A stretch of DNA of 64,000 bases from Psychromonas sp. MME1 (GCF_041080865.1 NZ_CP160906.1:496001-560000), one strand, 5' to 3'. Counted from the stretch's first letter, positions 25,442 through 36,190 are shown. Made by a program: numbers and translations. The notes: generated by a model not told the origin, from the letters alone.

Positions 25442-26005
25442 CTATTTATCTAACCGTTTAATTAATTTAGCGGGTTGACCGCCGACCATTGTATCTGCTG
25501 CAACATTTTTGGTTACTACTGAGCCTGCTGCAACGACAGAACGCGCTCCTATTGTTACTCCTTGGCAGATAACGACATTACCGCCAATCCAAACATCATC
25601 TTCGACAACAATGGGCAGGCAAGTTGTTTTCCACTCTCTACGTTGACGATAATCGAGCGGGTGAGAAGGGGTATAGAATTGTGCATTGGGGCCAATGAGA
25701 ACATGCTTACCAATGGTTATTGGTGCATTATCTAGCATCATTGCCCCCATGTTGATAAATGTTTTTTCACCGATTGAGATTGTTTTTCCATATTCACAGT
25801 GAAATGGAGGATAAATATAGCTTGTTTCAGCCATTTTTTTTAATAATCTCATAAAAAATGGTCTGCTATTTTGTAGTGTATTTTGATTGATTCGCTGCAA
25901 TAGATTAAATGCTTGTTCTCGCATTGCCAGCAATTCGGGATCAAAATCATCCCATTCTATATTTAATTGCATTTTTTCAAATTCGGTCACAGTTAAAAAC
26001 CTCAA
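25442..26005 (-). CDS. Sugar O-acetyltransferase, maltose/NodL type
   Basis: 187 residues. An N-terminal Mac domain (about 12-60) is followed by left-handed beta-helix hexapeptide repeats (TIGKHVLIGPNAQFYTPSHP, IVVEDDVWIGGNVVICQGVT, IGARSVVAAGSVVTKNV). The catalytic His is in the YTPSHPLD loop. This is the Maa/LacA/NodL group, which acetylates sugars using acetyl-CoA. It lies downstream of ychF beyond a terminator and is probably transcribed separately. Confidence 0.88.
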   Translation of the reverse strand: MRFLTVTEFEKMQLNIEWDDFDPELLAMREQAFNLLQRINQNTLQNSRPFFMRLLKKMAETSYIYPPFHCEYGKTISIGEKTFINMGAMMLDNAPITIGKHVLIGPNAQFYTPSHPLDYRQRREWKTTCLPIVVEDDVWIGGNVVICQGVTIGARSVVAAGSVVTKNVAADTMVGGQPAKLIKRLDK

Positions 26006-26017
26006 ATTACGTATATA

Positions 26018-26040
26018 AAAAAAGCAACCGAGGTTGCTTT
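26018..26040 (-). terminator. Terminator downstream of ychF
   Basis: AAAGCAACC and GGTTGCTTT pair over 9 bp around a 2-base GA turn, with the minus-strand T-run after it. The terminal pairs probably open to give a larger loop. Confidence 0.85.
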
Positions 26041-26065
26041 TAAATTATTTCAATTTAACGCTTAC

Positions 26066-27157
26066 TTAAACGTTAAAGCGGAAGTGGATCACATCACCAT
26101 CTTGAGTAACGTAATTTTTGCCTTCTAAGCGCCATTTTCCTGCTTCTTTAGCACCAGATTCACCTTTAAATTGTACAAAGTCATCAAATCCAATCACTTC
26201 TGCACGAATGAAACCACGCTCAAAATCACTATGAATAACGCCTGCTGCCTGTGGTGCTGTCGCACCTATTTTTACCGTCCAAGCACGCACTTCTTTAACA
26301 CCTGCTGTAAAGTAGGTTTGTAAGTGTAATAGTTGATAGCCGCTATAGATAACACGATTTAATCCTGCTTCTTCTTGACCTATACCTTCTAAAAACTCTT
26401 TTTTATCTTCTTCGTCGAGTTCGGCAATTTCCGATTCAATCGCGGCACATACAGGCACGACAACCGATCCTTCTTTTTCTGCAATTTCACGTACGATGTC
26501 TAAATATTCATTATCTTCAAAACCATCTTCACTTACATTGGCAATATACATTGTTGGCTTGCCAGTGAGAAAGTTAAGATAAGCAACGGCTTGTTTTTCT
26601 TCTTTTTCTAACGCTAATCCTCGAACCATGCCATCATTTTCAAGGTGGGCTTTAATCTTCTCTAAAACAGGCAGTTCGAATTTTGCGTCTTTATCGCCGC
26701 CTTTCGCTTTTTTAGCGATACGTAAAATACTACGGTCACAACTTTCTAAATCTGCTAATGCGAGTTCTGTATTGATTGTTTCGATATCGCCTTTAGGATC
26801 AATTTTTCCTGCAACATGGATAATATTATCATCTTGGAAACAGCGTACTACGTGACCTATTGCATCGGTTTCACGGATATTAGCGAGAAATTTATTACCT
26901 AGTCCTTCACCCTTTGATGCACCTTCAACTAAACCTGCAATATCCACAAATTCCATGGTTGTTGGTAAAATACGTTGTGGGTTTACAATAGCGGCGAGTT
27001 GATCAAGACGCGGATCAGGTACCGGAACGATGCCGGTATTTGGCTCAATAGTACAAAATGGAAAGTTAGCTGCTTCAATGCCCGCTTTAGTTAACGCGTT
27101 AAATAATGTTGATTTCCCAACATTTGGTAAACCGACTATGCCACATTTGAAACCCAT
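26066..27157 (-). CDS. ychF: Redox-regulated ATPase YchF
   Basis: 363 residues, as in E. coli. The G1 motif GLPNVGKST is at about 8-16, G3 is [10 protein letters not shown], and the atypical G4 (NVSED in place of NKxD) fits the preference of this Obg-family member for ATP. A C-terminal TGS domain is present. YchF binds ribosomes and negatively affects the oxidative stress response. It follows pth by 51 bp in the order seen across gammaproteobacteria. Confidence 0.96.
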   Translation of the reverse strand: MGFKCGIVGLPNVGKSTLFNALTKAGIEAANFPFCTIEPNTGIVPVPDPRLDQLAAIVNPQRILPTTMEFVDIAGLVEGASKGEGLGNKFLANIRETDAIGHVVRCFQDDNIIHVAGKIDPKGDIETINTELALADLESCDRSILRIAKKAKGGDKDAKFELPVLEKIKAHLENDGMVRGLALEKEEKQAVAYLNFLTGKPTMYIANVSEDGFEDNEYLDIVREIAEKEGSVVVPVCAAIESEIAELDEEDKKEFLEGIGQEEAGLNRVIYSGYQLLHLQTYFTAGVKEVRAWTVKIGATAPQAAGVIHSDFERGFIRAEVIGFDDFVQFKGESGAKEAGKWRLEGKNYVTQDGDVIHFRFNV

Positions 27158-27208
27158 GATTGTTATCCTATTTTGTTAGTTATTTATGAGGTGGTTTTAA
27201 TTATAATT

Positions 27209-27799
27209 CTATTCAGCTTTAAAACTATGTAATCGATTCATTGCTTTTGCTAAGCCATCTTGCCCTAATATGTGGGTGCAACGTGCTGCTTCATCGATAG
27301 TTTGGTCAATTAGATTTTGTTCGCTACTTGGGGCTTTGCCCAGTACATAACCACTGACTCTATTTTTATCACCAGGATGGCCAATACCAATACGTAGGCG
27401 ATAAAAATTCTTATTATTACCCAGTTTATTAATAATATCTTTTAAACCATTATGGCCGCCATGACCGCCACCTAATTTAAATTTTGCAATACCAGGAGGG
27501 AGGTCTAGCTCATCGTGTGCAACAAGGATCTCTTCTGGCTTAATATTATAAAAATTCGCCATTGCAGCAACAGATTTGCCACTTAAATTCATATAGGTTG
27601 TTGGTACCAAAAGACGCAGATCATGACCTGCAAAGTGAATACGTCCGGTGAGGCCGTAAAATTTTGCTTCTGCTTTAAGTGAGATATTTTCTTGGGAGGC
27701 GAGTTGATTTATGTACCATTGCCCAGCATTATGTCGGGTGTTTGCATATTCGGGGCCTGGATTAGCCAGGCCCACAAGCAATTTAATTGCTACTGCCAC
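27209..27799 (-). CDS. pth: Peptidyl-tRNA hydrolase
   Basis: 196 residues. The motifs [19 protein letters not shown] (catalytic His near 24) and [14 protein letters not shown] are diagnostic. The enzyme frees tRNA from peptidyl-tRNA that has dropped off the ribosome. It lies 2 bp downstream of rplY, so the two are surely co-transcribed. Confidence 0.97.
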   Translation of the reverse strand: MAVAIKLLVGLANPGPEYANTRHNAGQWYINQLASQENISLKAEAKFYGLTGRIHFAGHDLRLLVPTTYMNLSGKSVAAMANFYNIKPEEILVAHDELDLPPGIAKFKLGGGHGGHNGLKDIINKLGNNKNFYRLRIGIGHPGDKNRVSGYVLGKAPSSEQNLIDQTIDEAARCTHILGQDGLAKAMNRLHSFKAE

Positions 27800-27801
27800 A
27801 A

Positions 27802-28407
27802 TTATTCAGCAGTTTCTTCTTCAGCAGCCGGAGCTGTTTTAGAAAGAGAGATAGAAACTAAAGCTTGGTCATGGTCACTACCTTTTAGTAGCTCAACAGA
27901 CTCAACACCTTTTGGCAGTACTAAATCAGAGATATGAATGGTATCACCGATTGCCATTTTGCAGATATCTACTTCAATAAATGATGGTAGATCTGCTGGT
28001 AGACAAGTTACTTCAAGTTCGTTTGCTGTATGTGCAACAACACCACCATTTTTAACAGCTTCAGCTGTTTCTTCATTGATGAAGTGTAGTGGAACAATAG
28101 TGTGAAGTTTATGAGTAGCATCAACACGTAATAGATCTAAATGTTGAATTAAATCTTTAAATGCATGACGTTGTACGGCTTTAAGTACAACTTGCTCTGA
28201 AACACCATCAATTTCAACATTAAGAACAGAAGAGTAAAATGCTTCAACAGATTCTACTTTACGTAATTCTTTTTGTTCAAAAGTTACAGATACTGGCTCT
28301 TTGCCTGCACCGTAAACAATTCCAGGTACAAGGTCTGTATGACGAAGGCGGCGGCTCGCACCTTTCCCTAAATCAGTACGGACTGTTGCGATTAATTTAA
28401 TAGACAT
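27802..28407 (-). CDS. rplY: Ribosomal protein L25, long (Ctc) form
   Basis: 201 residues, made of the N-terminal 5S rRNA-binding L25 domain (about 1-95, with [20 protein letters not shown]) and the C-terminal TL5/Ctc beta domain, unlike the 94-residue E. coli protein. It ends in an acidic AEEETAE tail. The long form is common in marine gammaproteobacteria. The next gene downstream is pth. Confidence 0.95.
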   Translation of the reverse strand: MSIKLIATVRTDLGKGASRRLRHTDLVPGIVYGAGKEPVSVTFEQKELRKVESVEAFYSSVLNVEIDGVSEQVVLKAVQRHAFKDLIQHLDLLRVDATHKLHTIVPLHFINEETAEAVKNGGVVAHTANELEVTCLPADLPSFIEVDICKMAIGDTIHISDLVLPKGVESVELLKGSDHDQALVSISLSKTAPAAEEETAE

Positions 28408-28585
28408 GGTTTAACTCCAATAGTGAGAGCGTGATTAAATCGTAGCTCTGCAAATTTAAAATAGGTTATATCTTGCGACCAGATACAACCACCTTATCTA
28501 ACTGCGAAATAGAGGCATATAAAAAAGGCGCGCTATGATAACGTAGGAAATTTATTTTGTACAATGTTAAAGCAAATTTAAAGGA

Positions 28586-28620
28586 TAAAAAAACGCTTAT
28601 TAGTTACCCTAATAAGCGTT
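28586..28620 (-). terminator. Terminator downstream of prs
   Basis: AACGCTTATTAG and CTAATAAGCGTT make a perfect 12-bp stem with loop TTACC (plus-strand reading), followed on the minus strand by seven Ts. It separates the prs transcript from rplY-pth-ychF. Confidence 0.9.
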
Positions 28621-28650
28621 ATGCAATTTTATAAAATTAATTTTATAAAA

Positions 28651-29598
28651 TTAGTAGTGGAACATTGCTGAAATTGACTCTTCATTACTAACGCGACGAA
28701 TCGCTTCTGCAAGCATGCCACTTAATGTTAATTGCTTAACTTTACCCGTTGCAATAAGCTCATCTGAAAGCGGGATAGAGTCAGTTACAATGAATTCATC
28801 AATGACAGAGTTTTTGATGTTTTCAACGGCTTTACCTGAGAATACGGCATGTGTTGCGTATGCATATACAGAAAGCGCGCCACGTTCTTTAAGGGCTGCA
28901 GCTGCTTGACATAGGGTGCCACCAGTATCGATCATATCATCAACGATGATACAATGACGTCCTTCAACGTCACCAATTAGGTGCATGACTTGGGCAACAT
29001 TTGCTTTTGGACGGCGTTTGTCAATGATAGCAAGGTCTGCATCATCCAATAGTTTCGCATGTGCACGAGCACGAACAACACCACCGATATCAGGTGATAC
29101 AATCATTGGATTATCGAGTTTTTTCTCTAACATATCTTCTAAAAGAACAGAGCTGCCAAATACGTTATCGACAGGTACATCAAAGAAACCTTGAATTTGT
29201 TCTGCGTGAAGGTCCACCGTTAATACGCGGTCAACTCCAACATTCGATAAAAAGTCGGCGACTACTTTTGCTGTAATAGGAACACGGCTTGAACGCACTC
29301 GACGATCCTGACGAGCATAACCAAAATAAGGAATAACAGCAGTAATACGGCCAGCTGATGCACGACGAAGTGCATCGATCATGACGATTAATTCCATTAA
29401 GTTGTCATTCGTTGGGGCACAAGTCGATTGCACGATAAAAATATCATCTCCACGCACATTCTCGTTAATTTGTACGTGAATTTCACCATCACTAAAGCGT
29501 CCTACTTCTGCGCTTCCTAATTTAATGAAAAGGCGATCAGCAATTTTTTGTGCTAGATCGGGTGTGGCGTTACCTGCAAATAGTTTCATATTTGGCAC
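28651..29598 (-). CDS. prs: Ribose-phosphate pyrophosphokinase Prs
   Basis: 315 residues if translation starts at the GTG at 29598 (reads [16 protein letters not shown] after the start), exactly the length and start of E. coli Prs. GAGG precedes this GTG by 8 bases, while an ATG at 29616 would add six non-conserved residues. The PRPP-binding [10 protein letters not shown] and the PPi loop [12 protein letters not shown] are present. It makes PRPP from ribose 5-phosphate and ATP for nucleotide, His and Trp synthesis. It follows ispE. Confidence 0.95.
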   Translation of the reverse strand: MPNMKLFAGNATPDLAQKIADRLFIKLGSAEVGRFSDGEIHVQINENVRGDDIFIVQSTCAPTNDNLMELIVMIDALRRASAGRITAVIPYFGYARQDRRVRSSRVPITAKVVADFLSNVGVDRVLTVDLHAEQIQGFFDVPVDNVFGSSVLLEDMLEKKLDNPMIVSPDIGGVVRARAHAKLLDDADLAIIDKRRPKANVAQVMHLIGDVEGRHCIIVDDMIDTGGTLCQAAAALKERGALSVYAYATHAVFSGKAVENIKNSVIDEFIVTDSIPLSDELIATGKVKQLTLSGMLAEAIRRVSNEESISAMFHY

Positions 29599-29645
29599 TG
29601 TGAGGACCTCTGTCATCCTGTTGAATTTGTGTTAATAGCAACATG

Positions 29646-30521
29646 CTAATTAACAATATTTTGTTGATTTTGATCTAGAGTGGATAATAATTCATTTAGT
29701 GGTGAATTATTTAAACCTTGAGTGGTGCGAATATTCAACCACTTAGGCGCTTTATCCATTACAACTTGGGCTTCACTTGCATTATTAAAGGTGCTAAAAA
29801 CACATCCTCCCGTTCCAGTTAACCTAGTCGGTGCGTATTCTACCAACCACTCTATTATCTTGGCAACCTCGGGGTAGTTATTTTTTACACAAGTTTGGCA
29901 ATCATTTTCCCATGCCTGTTGCATTAATCGTTGATGGGGTTGCTTACGTGTATCACGTGTTAGCTCTGGATCCCCAAAAACAAGGGGCGTAGAGACATGG
30001 CATGAGGGGATGGCTAGCAGATAATAGTTTTCAGTTGGAGTTACTGGGCTTAATATTTCCCCAATCCCTTCTGCAATAGCGGCTTTACCAAAAATAAAAA
30101 TAGGGACATCGGCCCCGAGTGTCATACTCAATTTAGCTAATTGTTGTCTGTCCAACTGGAGTTGCCAATGGTAATTTAATGCCACTAAGGTCGTTGCTGC
30201 ATCGGATGAGCCTCCCCCTAAGCCCCCACCCATAGGTAGATTTTTTTCAACATTAATATTCGCACCGAGATGTTTTGGCGCTGATTTTTTTAATAACATG
30301 GCGGCCTTATAGATAAGGTTGTCTTCTAATGCAATATTAGCAATAGCGCCAGATAGTGTTATTTCACTAGATGAATTAGGTGTAATAGTTAAGTAGTCAC
30401 AAATATCGATAAATTGAAATAGGGTCTGTAATTCGTGATAGCCATCTTGGCGTTGTCCATTGATATATAGAAAAAGATTCAATTTAGCAGGGGCTGGCCA
30501 ACGAATTGTTTGAATTTTCAT
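29646..30521 (-). CDS. ispE: 4-diphosphocytidyl-2-C-methyl-D-erythritol kinase IspE
   Basis: 291 residues. It is a GHMP kinase with PAPAKLNLFLYI (catalytic Lys near 12) and the ATP loop LPMGGGLGGGSSDAAT near 95, plus the C-terminal LTGTGGCVFSTF. It phosphorylates CDP-methylerythritol in the non-mevalonate isoprenoid pathway. It sits between lolB and prs, the conserved order in this class. Confidence 0.96.
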   Translation of the reverse strand: MKIQTIRWPAPAKLNLFLYINGQRQDGYHELQTLFQFIDICDYLTITPNSSSEITLSGAIANIALEDNLIYKAAMLLKKSAPKHLGANINVEKNLPMGGGLGGGSSDAATTLVALNYHWQLQLDRQQLAKLSMTLGADVPIFIFGKAAIAEGIGEILSPVTPTENYYLLAIPSCHVSTPLVFGDPELTRDTRKQPHQRLMQQAWENDCQTCVKNNYPEVAKIIEWLVEYAPTRLTGTGGCVFSTFNNASEAQVVMDKAPKWLNIRTTQGLNNSPLNELLSTLDQNQQNIVN

Positions 30522-30581
30522 ATTTTATTGTCACTATAAATATTGGGTTCAGGATATAAATGCATTGGATTTGTTGTCAGA

Positions 30582-31169
30582 TTATTCAATGTGCCATTCA
30601 GAGATGGCAAATTTAAGTCGCAAATCGTGGTGTTTGAGTTGAATGCTGTAAGGCAAGTTAATGCCCTGTGTTGCTTCATATTGTTGGTATTCGACTAGCC
30701 AGTCACTTTTTTCTAAGTCATGACCAGATAGCGTTGCAACATTGTTATGGTCGTTAAGTTGATAGCGAGCACCGTTTGGGTTTCCTTTAATCCATTGTTG
30801 CAGGTTATCAATAGGTAACGTTAATCCCGATAATTGTTTAATTAACAGTTGTGCATCATCACCCCAATATATTTTGCCATCATCATCGGTAATCTTCGTT
30901 CCTTGTTCACTTTTTTGGATGTCTAAAATAGTGGTCCCTATAAAGGTAGTGAGATTAATATGAAAGTCATCGCCTGTTTGCTGCCAATGTATATTTAAGC
31001 TGCGTCTTTCCTTTGTGGTGAAGAACGCTATTTTGCCGTGAAAATCCCAATTATGTAACGCTTGCAACCGCGCTTGGTGTTGCTGCCATGATGATATCTG
31101 TGGCGCTGGTCGTTGCGCACATCCACTAACGAACAATACAAGAAGAAGAGAAAACAATAATTTTTTCAT
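30582..31169 (-). CDS. lolB: Outer membrane lipoprotein LolB
   Basis: 195 residues. The lipoprotein signal ends FVSGC, so Cys17 would be lipidated. The mature part is a LolB beta-barrel fold (WDFHGKIAFFTTKERRSLNIHW; LSGLTLPIDNLQQWIKG). LolB takes lipoproteins from LolA and inserts them into the outer membrane. It is the first gene of the lolB-ispE-prs cluster. Confidence 0.93.
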   Translation of the reverse strand: MKKLLFSLLLVLFVSGCAQRPAPQISSWQQHQARLQALHNWDFHGKIAFFTTKERRSLNIHWQQTGDDFHINLTTFIGTTILDIQKSEQGTKITDDDGKIYWGDDAQLLIKQLSGLTLPIDNLQQWIKGNPNGARYQLNDHNNVATLSGHDLEKSDWLVEYQQYEATQGINLPYSIQLKHHDLRLKFAISEWHIE

Positions 31170-31261
31170 AAAAACGATACCGATATTAAATGCGAGGATT
31201 TAGCGAACAGGATAGTAGCAAATCTATTCATTAGGGTCAGCTTTACTTATTACATTTGTTA

Positions 31262-33121
31262 TCATCGACGAATAATAACCTGTGCTTCCATTATAATTGT
31301 GCGTTGTAATTGTGACTCTATTGCTGCTTTTATCGTATCGAGTTCTTCATCAGTTATGCCGCTAGGGGAAACTAATTCAATGGATAACGATAAGGGGTGT
31401 ACCGCTCTTGCATGAACTTGACGAATAGTTACTTCACCGATTTGCCTCCCTTGTAATTGATGTATGATAGATGATTCATCCGATAACCGCATAAAACTAA
31501 TGACCAGTGGCACACTAACAATTAATACCGCTATAAAGGCGATAGTTAACCCTTTTTTAGCACGATTAAAAGGGGCAAAACCTAACACTAAAAAAGTTAA
31601 AGCCGCAGCTAATACGATACCTGCTAAGTTAGTGAAAAAGAGTAATAATGCGCCCCAAGCAACATTAAAATTGAGCCATCCTAAGCCGATGCCAGTTACA
31701 GCAAGTGGTGGAACTAAGGCGACAGCAATGGCCACACCTGCCATGCTTTTTGCGGCTTCAATACGGGCATGTGCATAGGCACCAGCGATGCCGGAGATAA
31801 TTGCCACGGCTAAATCTAGCAAATTGGGGCTTAACCTAGCCGCTATCTCTGGTGTCACTGTTTTCATGGGCATGATAAAGCTACCTAAGGAGGCGAATCC
31901 AAGTGATAAACATAGACCTATTGAGAGTGTTTTTATACTGTTGCTTAACAGTTGTGGATCTTGCCTTACTAACGCCATTGATAGGGATATAATAGGGGCC
32001 ATTAAAGGGGCTAAGATCATTGCGCCGATGATCACGGGTGCGGAACTTGCAAATAATCCAACACTTGCTAATAAAGTCGCTAAAACCATTAGTGTTAAAA
32101 ATGTGGGGGAAGCTGAAGCGTTTTCACGTAATAGTTGATAAAGCTCTTTGAACTCATCCGTTGCAGCACAGGCGATGAATGGTAGTTCTTTGCAGACCAT
32201 AGCGGAAATCGCTTCACCTGAAGGTAAGCGTGATATTTTTCTCTGCTCTTTATGATTCGACGATGTCTCATTTATTGGTAAGGCATCACTCACTAACAGA
32301 TTCAATACCCGAGCCTCTGTAGTAATAGTCAACTGCTCTGCTTGATGGTCATGGCCATCAATTTTATAACTGACCTCATTTTCACTGCTAAGTGTAAATG
32401 ATTTGGTTTTTAATAATCCAAGAAAGTTCGGCAGTTTAACTCTTCGATGTAGCGGTGCCATGGTAAAAAAACGGAGAATTTCCATCGAACTACGAGGAGC
32501 AACAATCATGGCGTGACACATGCCATCATTAATATCAGTATCTGGTAAAATATGCTGGGATAAGGATGAACCATAGGCATGGTCAATGATAACTAAACCA
32601 ATGGCTGCAGTGCTAAAGCAATTTTCATTTTCGGTTGTAAAACTCATTTTTTGTGGTCTGAGCATGCGAATTTTCGAGATACTTTTGATGGCAAATTGTA
32701 TCCGTTCTCGCCAACTCAAGCTTTTCGCTGTAGGGAGTAGATTAAAACATTCACCGAGTACCACTGAGCTTAAAACTAATTGGCCATTACAGCGTAGTAT
32801 ATCGACTTTCTTGGGCGGAGCGAGTTGTGCTTGTTGAATTGCTTGTTGTAAATTATCTTCGACGCAGAATCCTCGGCGTGCATAATAGGATTGTTTATGG
32901 GGTAAAATAGCGAGAAACCATTGCCCTGCAATTGCTGCTTCAATAATTGCAGGGGCATTTGTATCACTGACATAGGCATACACTCTACTTTCGGAGCTAA
33001 ATTTTGCCGGCGCATCATTTACCCACTCTTTTGGTAAGACCTTGTCGGTAAAAAAAGGTAAGATGTTTGCGCTAATTTGTTCTTTTGTTTCATTATCAAA
33101 AAGTAAAAAACTATCGGACAT
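31262..33121 (-). CDS. DUF389 (TIGR00341) membrane protein with a lipid-kinase-like N-terminal region
   Basis: 619 residues from the ATG at 33121 (MSDSFLLFDNETKEQ); the frame is open to 33199 but that part overlaps a family B repeat and is unlikely to be coding. The N-terminal 300 residues resemble the C-terminal half of diacylglycerol/YegS-type kinases (FTLSSENEVSYKIDGHD near 255) but lack the GGDGT nucleotide loop. The C-terminal half has six to eight membrane segments with the DUF389 motif SSAPVIIGAMILAPLMAPI (near 380) and AVALVPPLAVTGIGLG. Function is unknown; transport or lipid binding is a guess. It lies between recN and lolB, alone. Confidence 0.75.
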   Translation of the reverse strand: MSDSFLLFDNETKEQISANILPFFTDKVLPKEWVNDAPAKFSSESRVYAYVSDTNAPAIIEAAIAGQWFLAILPHKQSYYARRGFCVEDNLQQAIQQAQLAPPKKVDILRCNGQLVLSSVVLGECFNLLPTAKSLSWRERIQFAIKSISKIRMLRPQKMSFTTENENCFSTAAIGLVIIDHAYGSSLSQHILPDTDINDGMCHAMIVAPRSSMEILRFFTMAPLHRRVKLPNFLGLLKTKSFTLSSENEVSYKIDGHDHQAEQLTITTEARVLNLLVSDALPINETSSNHKEQRKISRLPSGEAISAMVCKELPFIACAATDEFKELYQLLRENASASPTFLTLMVLATLLASVGLFASSAPVIIGAMILAPLMAPIISLSMALVRQDPQLLSNSIKTLSIGLCLSLGFASLGSFIMPMKTVTPEIAARLSPNLLDLAVAIISGIAGAYAHARIEAAKSMAGVAIAVALVPPLAVTGIGLGWLNFNVAWGALLLFFTNLAGIVLAAALTFLVLGFAPFNRAKKGLTIAFIAVLIVSVPLVISFMRLSDESSIIHQLQGRQIGEVTIRQVHARAVHPLSLSIELVSPSGITDEELDTIKAAIESQLQRTIIMEAQVIIRR

Positions 33122-33185
33122 ATCCCTATCTCTGATTGATAAAAGATAGCCATAGTATGGTATTGCATTGTTATTAAAGCAACTC

Positions 33186-33316
33186 ATACCAATCAACATA
33201 AGTATCTGATCTATCTTATTGGTAAAAATAAGGGATAGTTAGGTTACATGCAATCGCAATAGCCAGCTATTACTCATCATCCACCTTTTGATCTCTTATT
33301 TTTCCTCAATACGCAT
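33186..33316. repeat. MITE-like element, family B, right end missing
   Basis: Begins ATACCAATCAACATAAGTAT and matches 63278-63400 in order: ATCTGATCTAT, ATTGGTAAAAATAA, GCAATCGCAATAGC, AGCTATTACTCA, TTTTTCCTCAA. The closing inverted repeat is absent, so the copy is truncated. The left end lies upstream of the DUF389 gene. Confidence 0.72.
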
Positions 33317-33358
33317 ATTTTAAACTGATGAATGGTCGCTTATTTATTATTCAGTAAC

Positions 33359-35032
33359 TTATTTAATAAGTAACTCCTGGGCGTTAGCAAGAGTGCGTTC
33401 GGTAATGCTATCACCACCTAATAATCGTGCGAGTTCCTTAATTCGGGCATCGGTATTGAGTTTTTTCATGGTGGTGTTAGTTGTTTTGCCATCGCTCTGT
33501 TTGCCAACAAACATTTGGTGGTGGCCATTTCCAGCTACTTGTGGAAGATGTGTAACACAAAAGATTTGTGTATTTTCGCCTAAGCTGCGTAATAACTTGC
33601 CAACAACAGCGGCAGTGGCTCCACTAATTCCCACATCAACTTCATCAAAAATTAGTGTCGGAGTGGATATACGCTGACTAATAATGACTTGGATAGCTAA
33701 ACCGATACGTGATAATTCACCACCAGAGGCTATTTTTCCTAACTCTGCTAATTCTTGTCCTGCGTTGGTTGCGACTTGAAATTCAATACTATCAATGCCA
33801 AGTGGGCTTAAATATTTATTCTTACTTTGTTCTAAGGAGACGTGGAAGCGGCCATCTTCCATATTTAATTGTTGGATACTTTTGGTTATCTTTTGACTGA
33901 GTTCCTTGCTGTAACGTATGCGACTTTTACTTAATTTTTCAGCGTGTTGAAAATAGCTCTGCTCTGCTTGCTGTAGTTCAATGGTTAGTTCTTCTATCTG
34001 CGCTTCGCTATTATTGAGCTGTCTATACTCTTTACTTAATTTTTGATGAAATGGGTAGAGCATCTCTGGCTGTATTTGATGTTTACGTGCCAAAGAGAGC
34101 GCTTCACTCATGCGATTTTCTAATGTTTGAAAATGTTCAGGATCTAATTCTAAGTTGTCACTAAAATGACGCAGTTCATAACTCGCCTCTTCAATTTGAA
34201 TGAGTGCCTCCTGTAAGCTATTAACGATGGGAGATAATTGCGCATCGTTATCAATTTGCGCCTCAAGTCTGGATATGCTTTTTCTGAGTAATGTGAGTGC
34301 ATCGATTTCATCACCATCACAGAGTTGGTCAAGACTTATTTGACAGCTATCTAAAAGTGCACCACTGTTGGCTAAACGTTTATGCTCTTGTTCAATTTGT
34401 TGGAATTCATCTTCAGCCAATGCAAAATTATCTAATTCTTCAATTTGATACTCCAAAAGCTGTTTACGTGCTTGTTTTTCTTGTAATGAAAGTTGCTGCT
34501 GTTGCAATTGTTTATTTAAGAAGTGCCACCCTTGGTAAGTATCTTTTACCTTTTGCAGTAATTGGTGATGCCCGGCGTAATCGTCAATAATATTAAGCTG
34601 TATATCATTTTTTAAAAGGCTCTGATGAGCATGTTGACCATGGATATTGACCAATAGTTGCCCAAGGCTTTTTAGCTGAGAGAGTGGAACAGGGGTGCCA
34701 TTAATATAAGCTCGTGAACGACCTTCTTTCGTTATGATGCGGCGCAATAAGCATTCATTATTATCTGCGGTATTTTCGAGATCGTTATTTTTAAGCCAAG
34801 TCACTGCATTCGGCGTATCATTTAAGGTAAAACGGGCATTAACTTCTGCTTTATCAGAATCTTGACGTATCATATTGATTTCTGCTCGAGTGCCTAAACA
34901 TAGGCCTAATGCATCTATCGCAATTGATTTACCAGCTCCAGTTTCACCGGTGATGGTCGTCATTCCCTGATGAAAATCGAGTTCTAAAAATTGTACAATG
35001 GCAAAATGTTGGATAGTTAACTGGCTAAGCAT
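33359..35032 (-). CDS. recN: DNA repair protein RecN
   Basis: 557 residues from the ATG at 35032 (MLSQLTIQHFAIVQFLELDF); E. coli RecN has 553 and starts alike. A GTG at 35041 is an alternative but too close to the AGGG. SMC-type ATPase: Walker A GETGAGKS near 32, signature ASGGELSRIGLAIQ, Walker B LIFDEVDVGISG, and a central coiled coil (about 150-390). RecN acts in double-strand break repair and is normally SOS-induced; I did not find a convincing LexA site in the short 35042-35145 gap. Confidence 0.95.
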   Translation of the reverse strand: MLSQLTIQHFAIVQFLELDFHQGMTTITGETGAGKSIAIDALGLCLGTRAEINMIRQDSDKAEVNARFTLNDTPNAVTWLKNNDLENTADNNECLLRRIITKEGRSRAYINGTPVPLSQLKSLGQLLVNIHGQHAHQSLLKNDIQLNIIDDYAGHHQLLQKVKDTYQGWHFLNKQLQQQQLSLQEKQARKQLLEYQIEELDNFALAEDEFQQIEQEHKRLANSGALLDSCQISLDQLCDGDEIDALTLLRKSISRLEAQIDNDAQLSPIVNSLQEALIQIEEASYELRHFSDNLELDPEHFQTLENRMSEALSLARKHQIQPEMLYPFHQKLSKEYRQLNNSEAQIEELTIELQQAEQSYFQHAEKLSKSRIRYSKELSQKITKSIQQLNMEDGRFHVSLEQSKNKYLSPLGIDSIEFQVATNAGQELAELGKIASGGELSRIGLAIQVIISQRISTPTLIFDEVDVGISGATAAVVGKLLRSLGENTQIFCVTHLPQVAGNGHHQMFVGKQSDGKTTNTTMKKLNTDARIKELARLLGGDSITERTLANAQELLIK

Positions 35033-35145
35033 GATGATCACATCCCTAAAACTGTTATAAAGACTGGTTTTAAACAGAGTTTAATACTGTTTTTTTAAAC
35101 AGTAAAGTGGGTTGTGCTTTTTATTGATACTTTTTGTGATGATTA

Positions 35146-36045
35146 TTAAAAAAGTTTATTGCCCCAGCCTAGTTTATTTTGTAATACATGGAAATAGTTA
35201 TAGTTTTTGGGATGAACTAATTTTAACTGATGTGTTGTCTTTTTGATAATCACTTCATCACCCGGTAACACAGATAAATTGACATGGCTATCGCAACTTA
35301 TTTGCATTTCAGTACTATTGTTTTGTGACATTTTTAAGCGTACACAGCTATTAGCATCAATCACAATAGGGCGGCTATTTAAGGTATGTGGAAACATTGG
35401 AAGTAAGCTGATAGCGTCTAAATTGGGGGTTAAAATAGGGCCGCCTCCGGAGAGAGAATAAGCCGTTGAACCCGTTGGCGTCGATATAATTAATCCATCG
35501 GCACGTTGGTTGAGCATGAAGTTATCATTAACGTAAACTTCAAATTCAATCATGTGTGCTATTTTATCGGGATGCAGAACGGCTTCGTTTACCGCAGTAT
35601 TGGTACTTTTCATGTGGCCGTGACTGTGCACTTGGGCTTCTAATAAAAATCGATTTTCAGTTTGATAGTTACCTTTTAGTACTTCTGCCAATGGCTGCTC
35701 AAAGTTATCGGGATCAAGATCCGTTAAAAAGCCTAAATTGCCTCGATTCACACCGATTACTGAGATATTAAAACGGGATAAAACACGTGCTGCACCGAGC
35801 ATATAACCATCGCCACCAATCACGATGGCTAAATCACAGAGCCGGCCAATTTTAAGTAAGTCTGCTTTTATTACGTTATCAAAGGGGAGATCGTCAGCAA
35901 CGCGGCAATCGACCACGATATTGAGCTTATGTTTGAGTAGAAACGCGTATAAAGCTAATAAAGTTTGTTTAGCCTCGGGATGTTGTGGCTTTGCAATTAA
36001 GCCAATGGTTTTAAATTCAGAAATATCAGTATGTTGGCCAGTCAT
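35146..36045 (-). CDS. nadK: NAD kinase NadK
   Basis: 299 residues. The NAD kinase motif [11 protein letters not shown] (near 74; GGDGN in E. coli) and the substrate-binding [17 protein letters not shown] near 185 are clear. It makes NADP from NAD and ATP. It is divergent from grpE across 191 bp and followed by recN after about 113 bp, as in related genomes. Confidence 0.95.
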   Translation of the reverse strand: MTGQHTDISEFKTIGLIAKPQHPEAKQTLLALYAFLLKHKLNIVVDCRVADDLPFDNVIKADLLKIGRLCDLAIVIGGDGYMLGAARVLSRFNISVIGVNRGNLGFLTDLDPDNFEQPLAEVLKGNYQTENRFLLEAQVHSHGHMKSTNTAVNEAVLHPDKIAHMIEFEVYVNDNFMLNQRADGLIISTPTGSTAYSLSGGGPILTPNLDAISLLPMFPHTLNSRPIVIDANSCVRLKMSQNNSTEMQISCDSHVNLSVLPGDEVIIKKTTHQLKLVHPKNYNYFHVLQNKLGWGNKLF

Positions 36046-36163
36046 GAAAAACCTTTAAAAAGAGGTGTTGTGAAGTGTAAGTATAACGCTATTATTTTTT
36101 TTAGAATAGCATTTGTGTAATAACTAATGATCGTAAAGAATTTCATTTAATTGCAGTTAAAGT

Positions 36164-36190
36164 CTTGAAACGGTCGTTATCGCCCCCATA
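36164..36190 (+). promoter_or_regulatory. Sigma-32 heat-shock promoter of grpE
   Basis: CTTGAA (36164-36169), 14-base spacer, CCCCATA (36184-36190), very close to the sigma-32 consensus and 47 bases before the grpE ATG. Confidence 0.9.
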
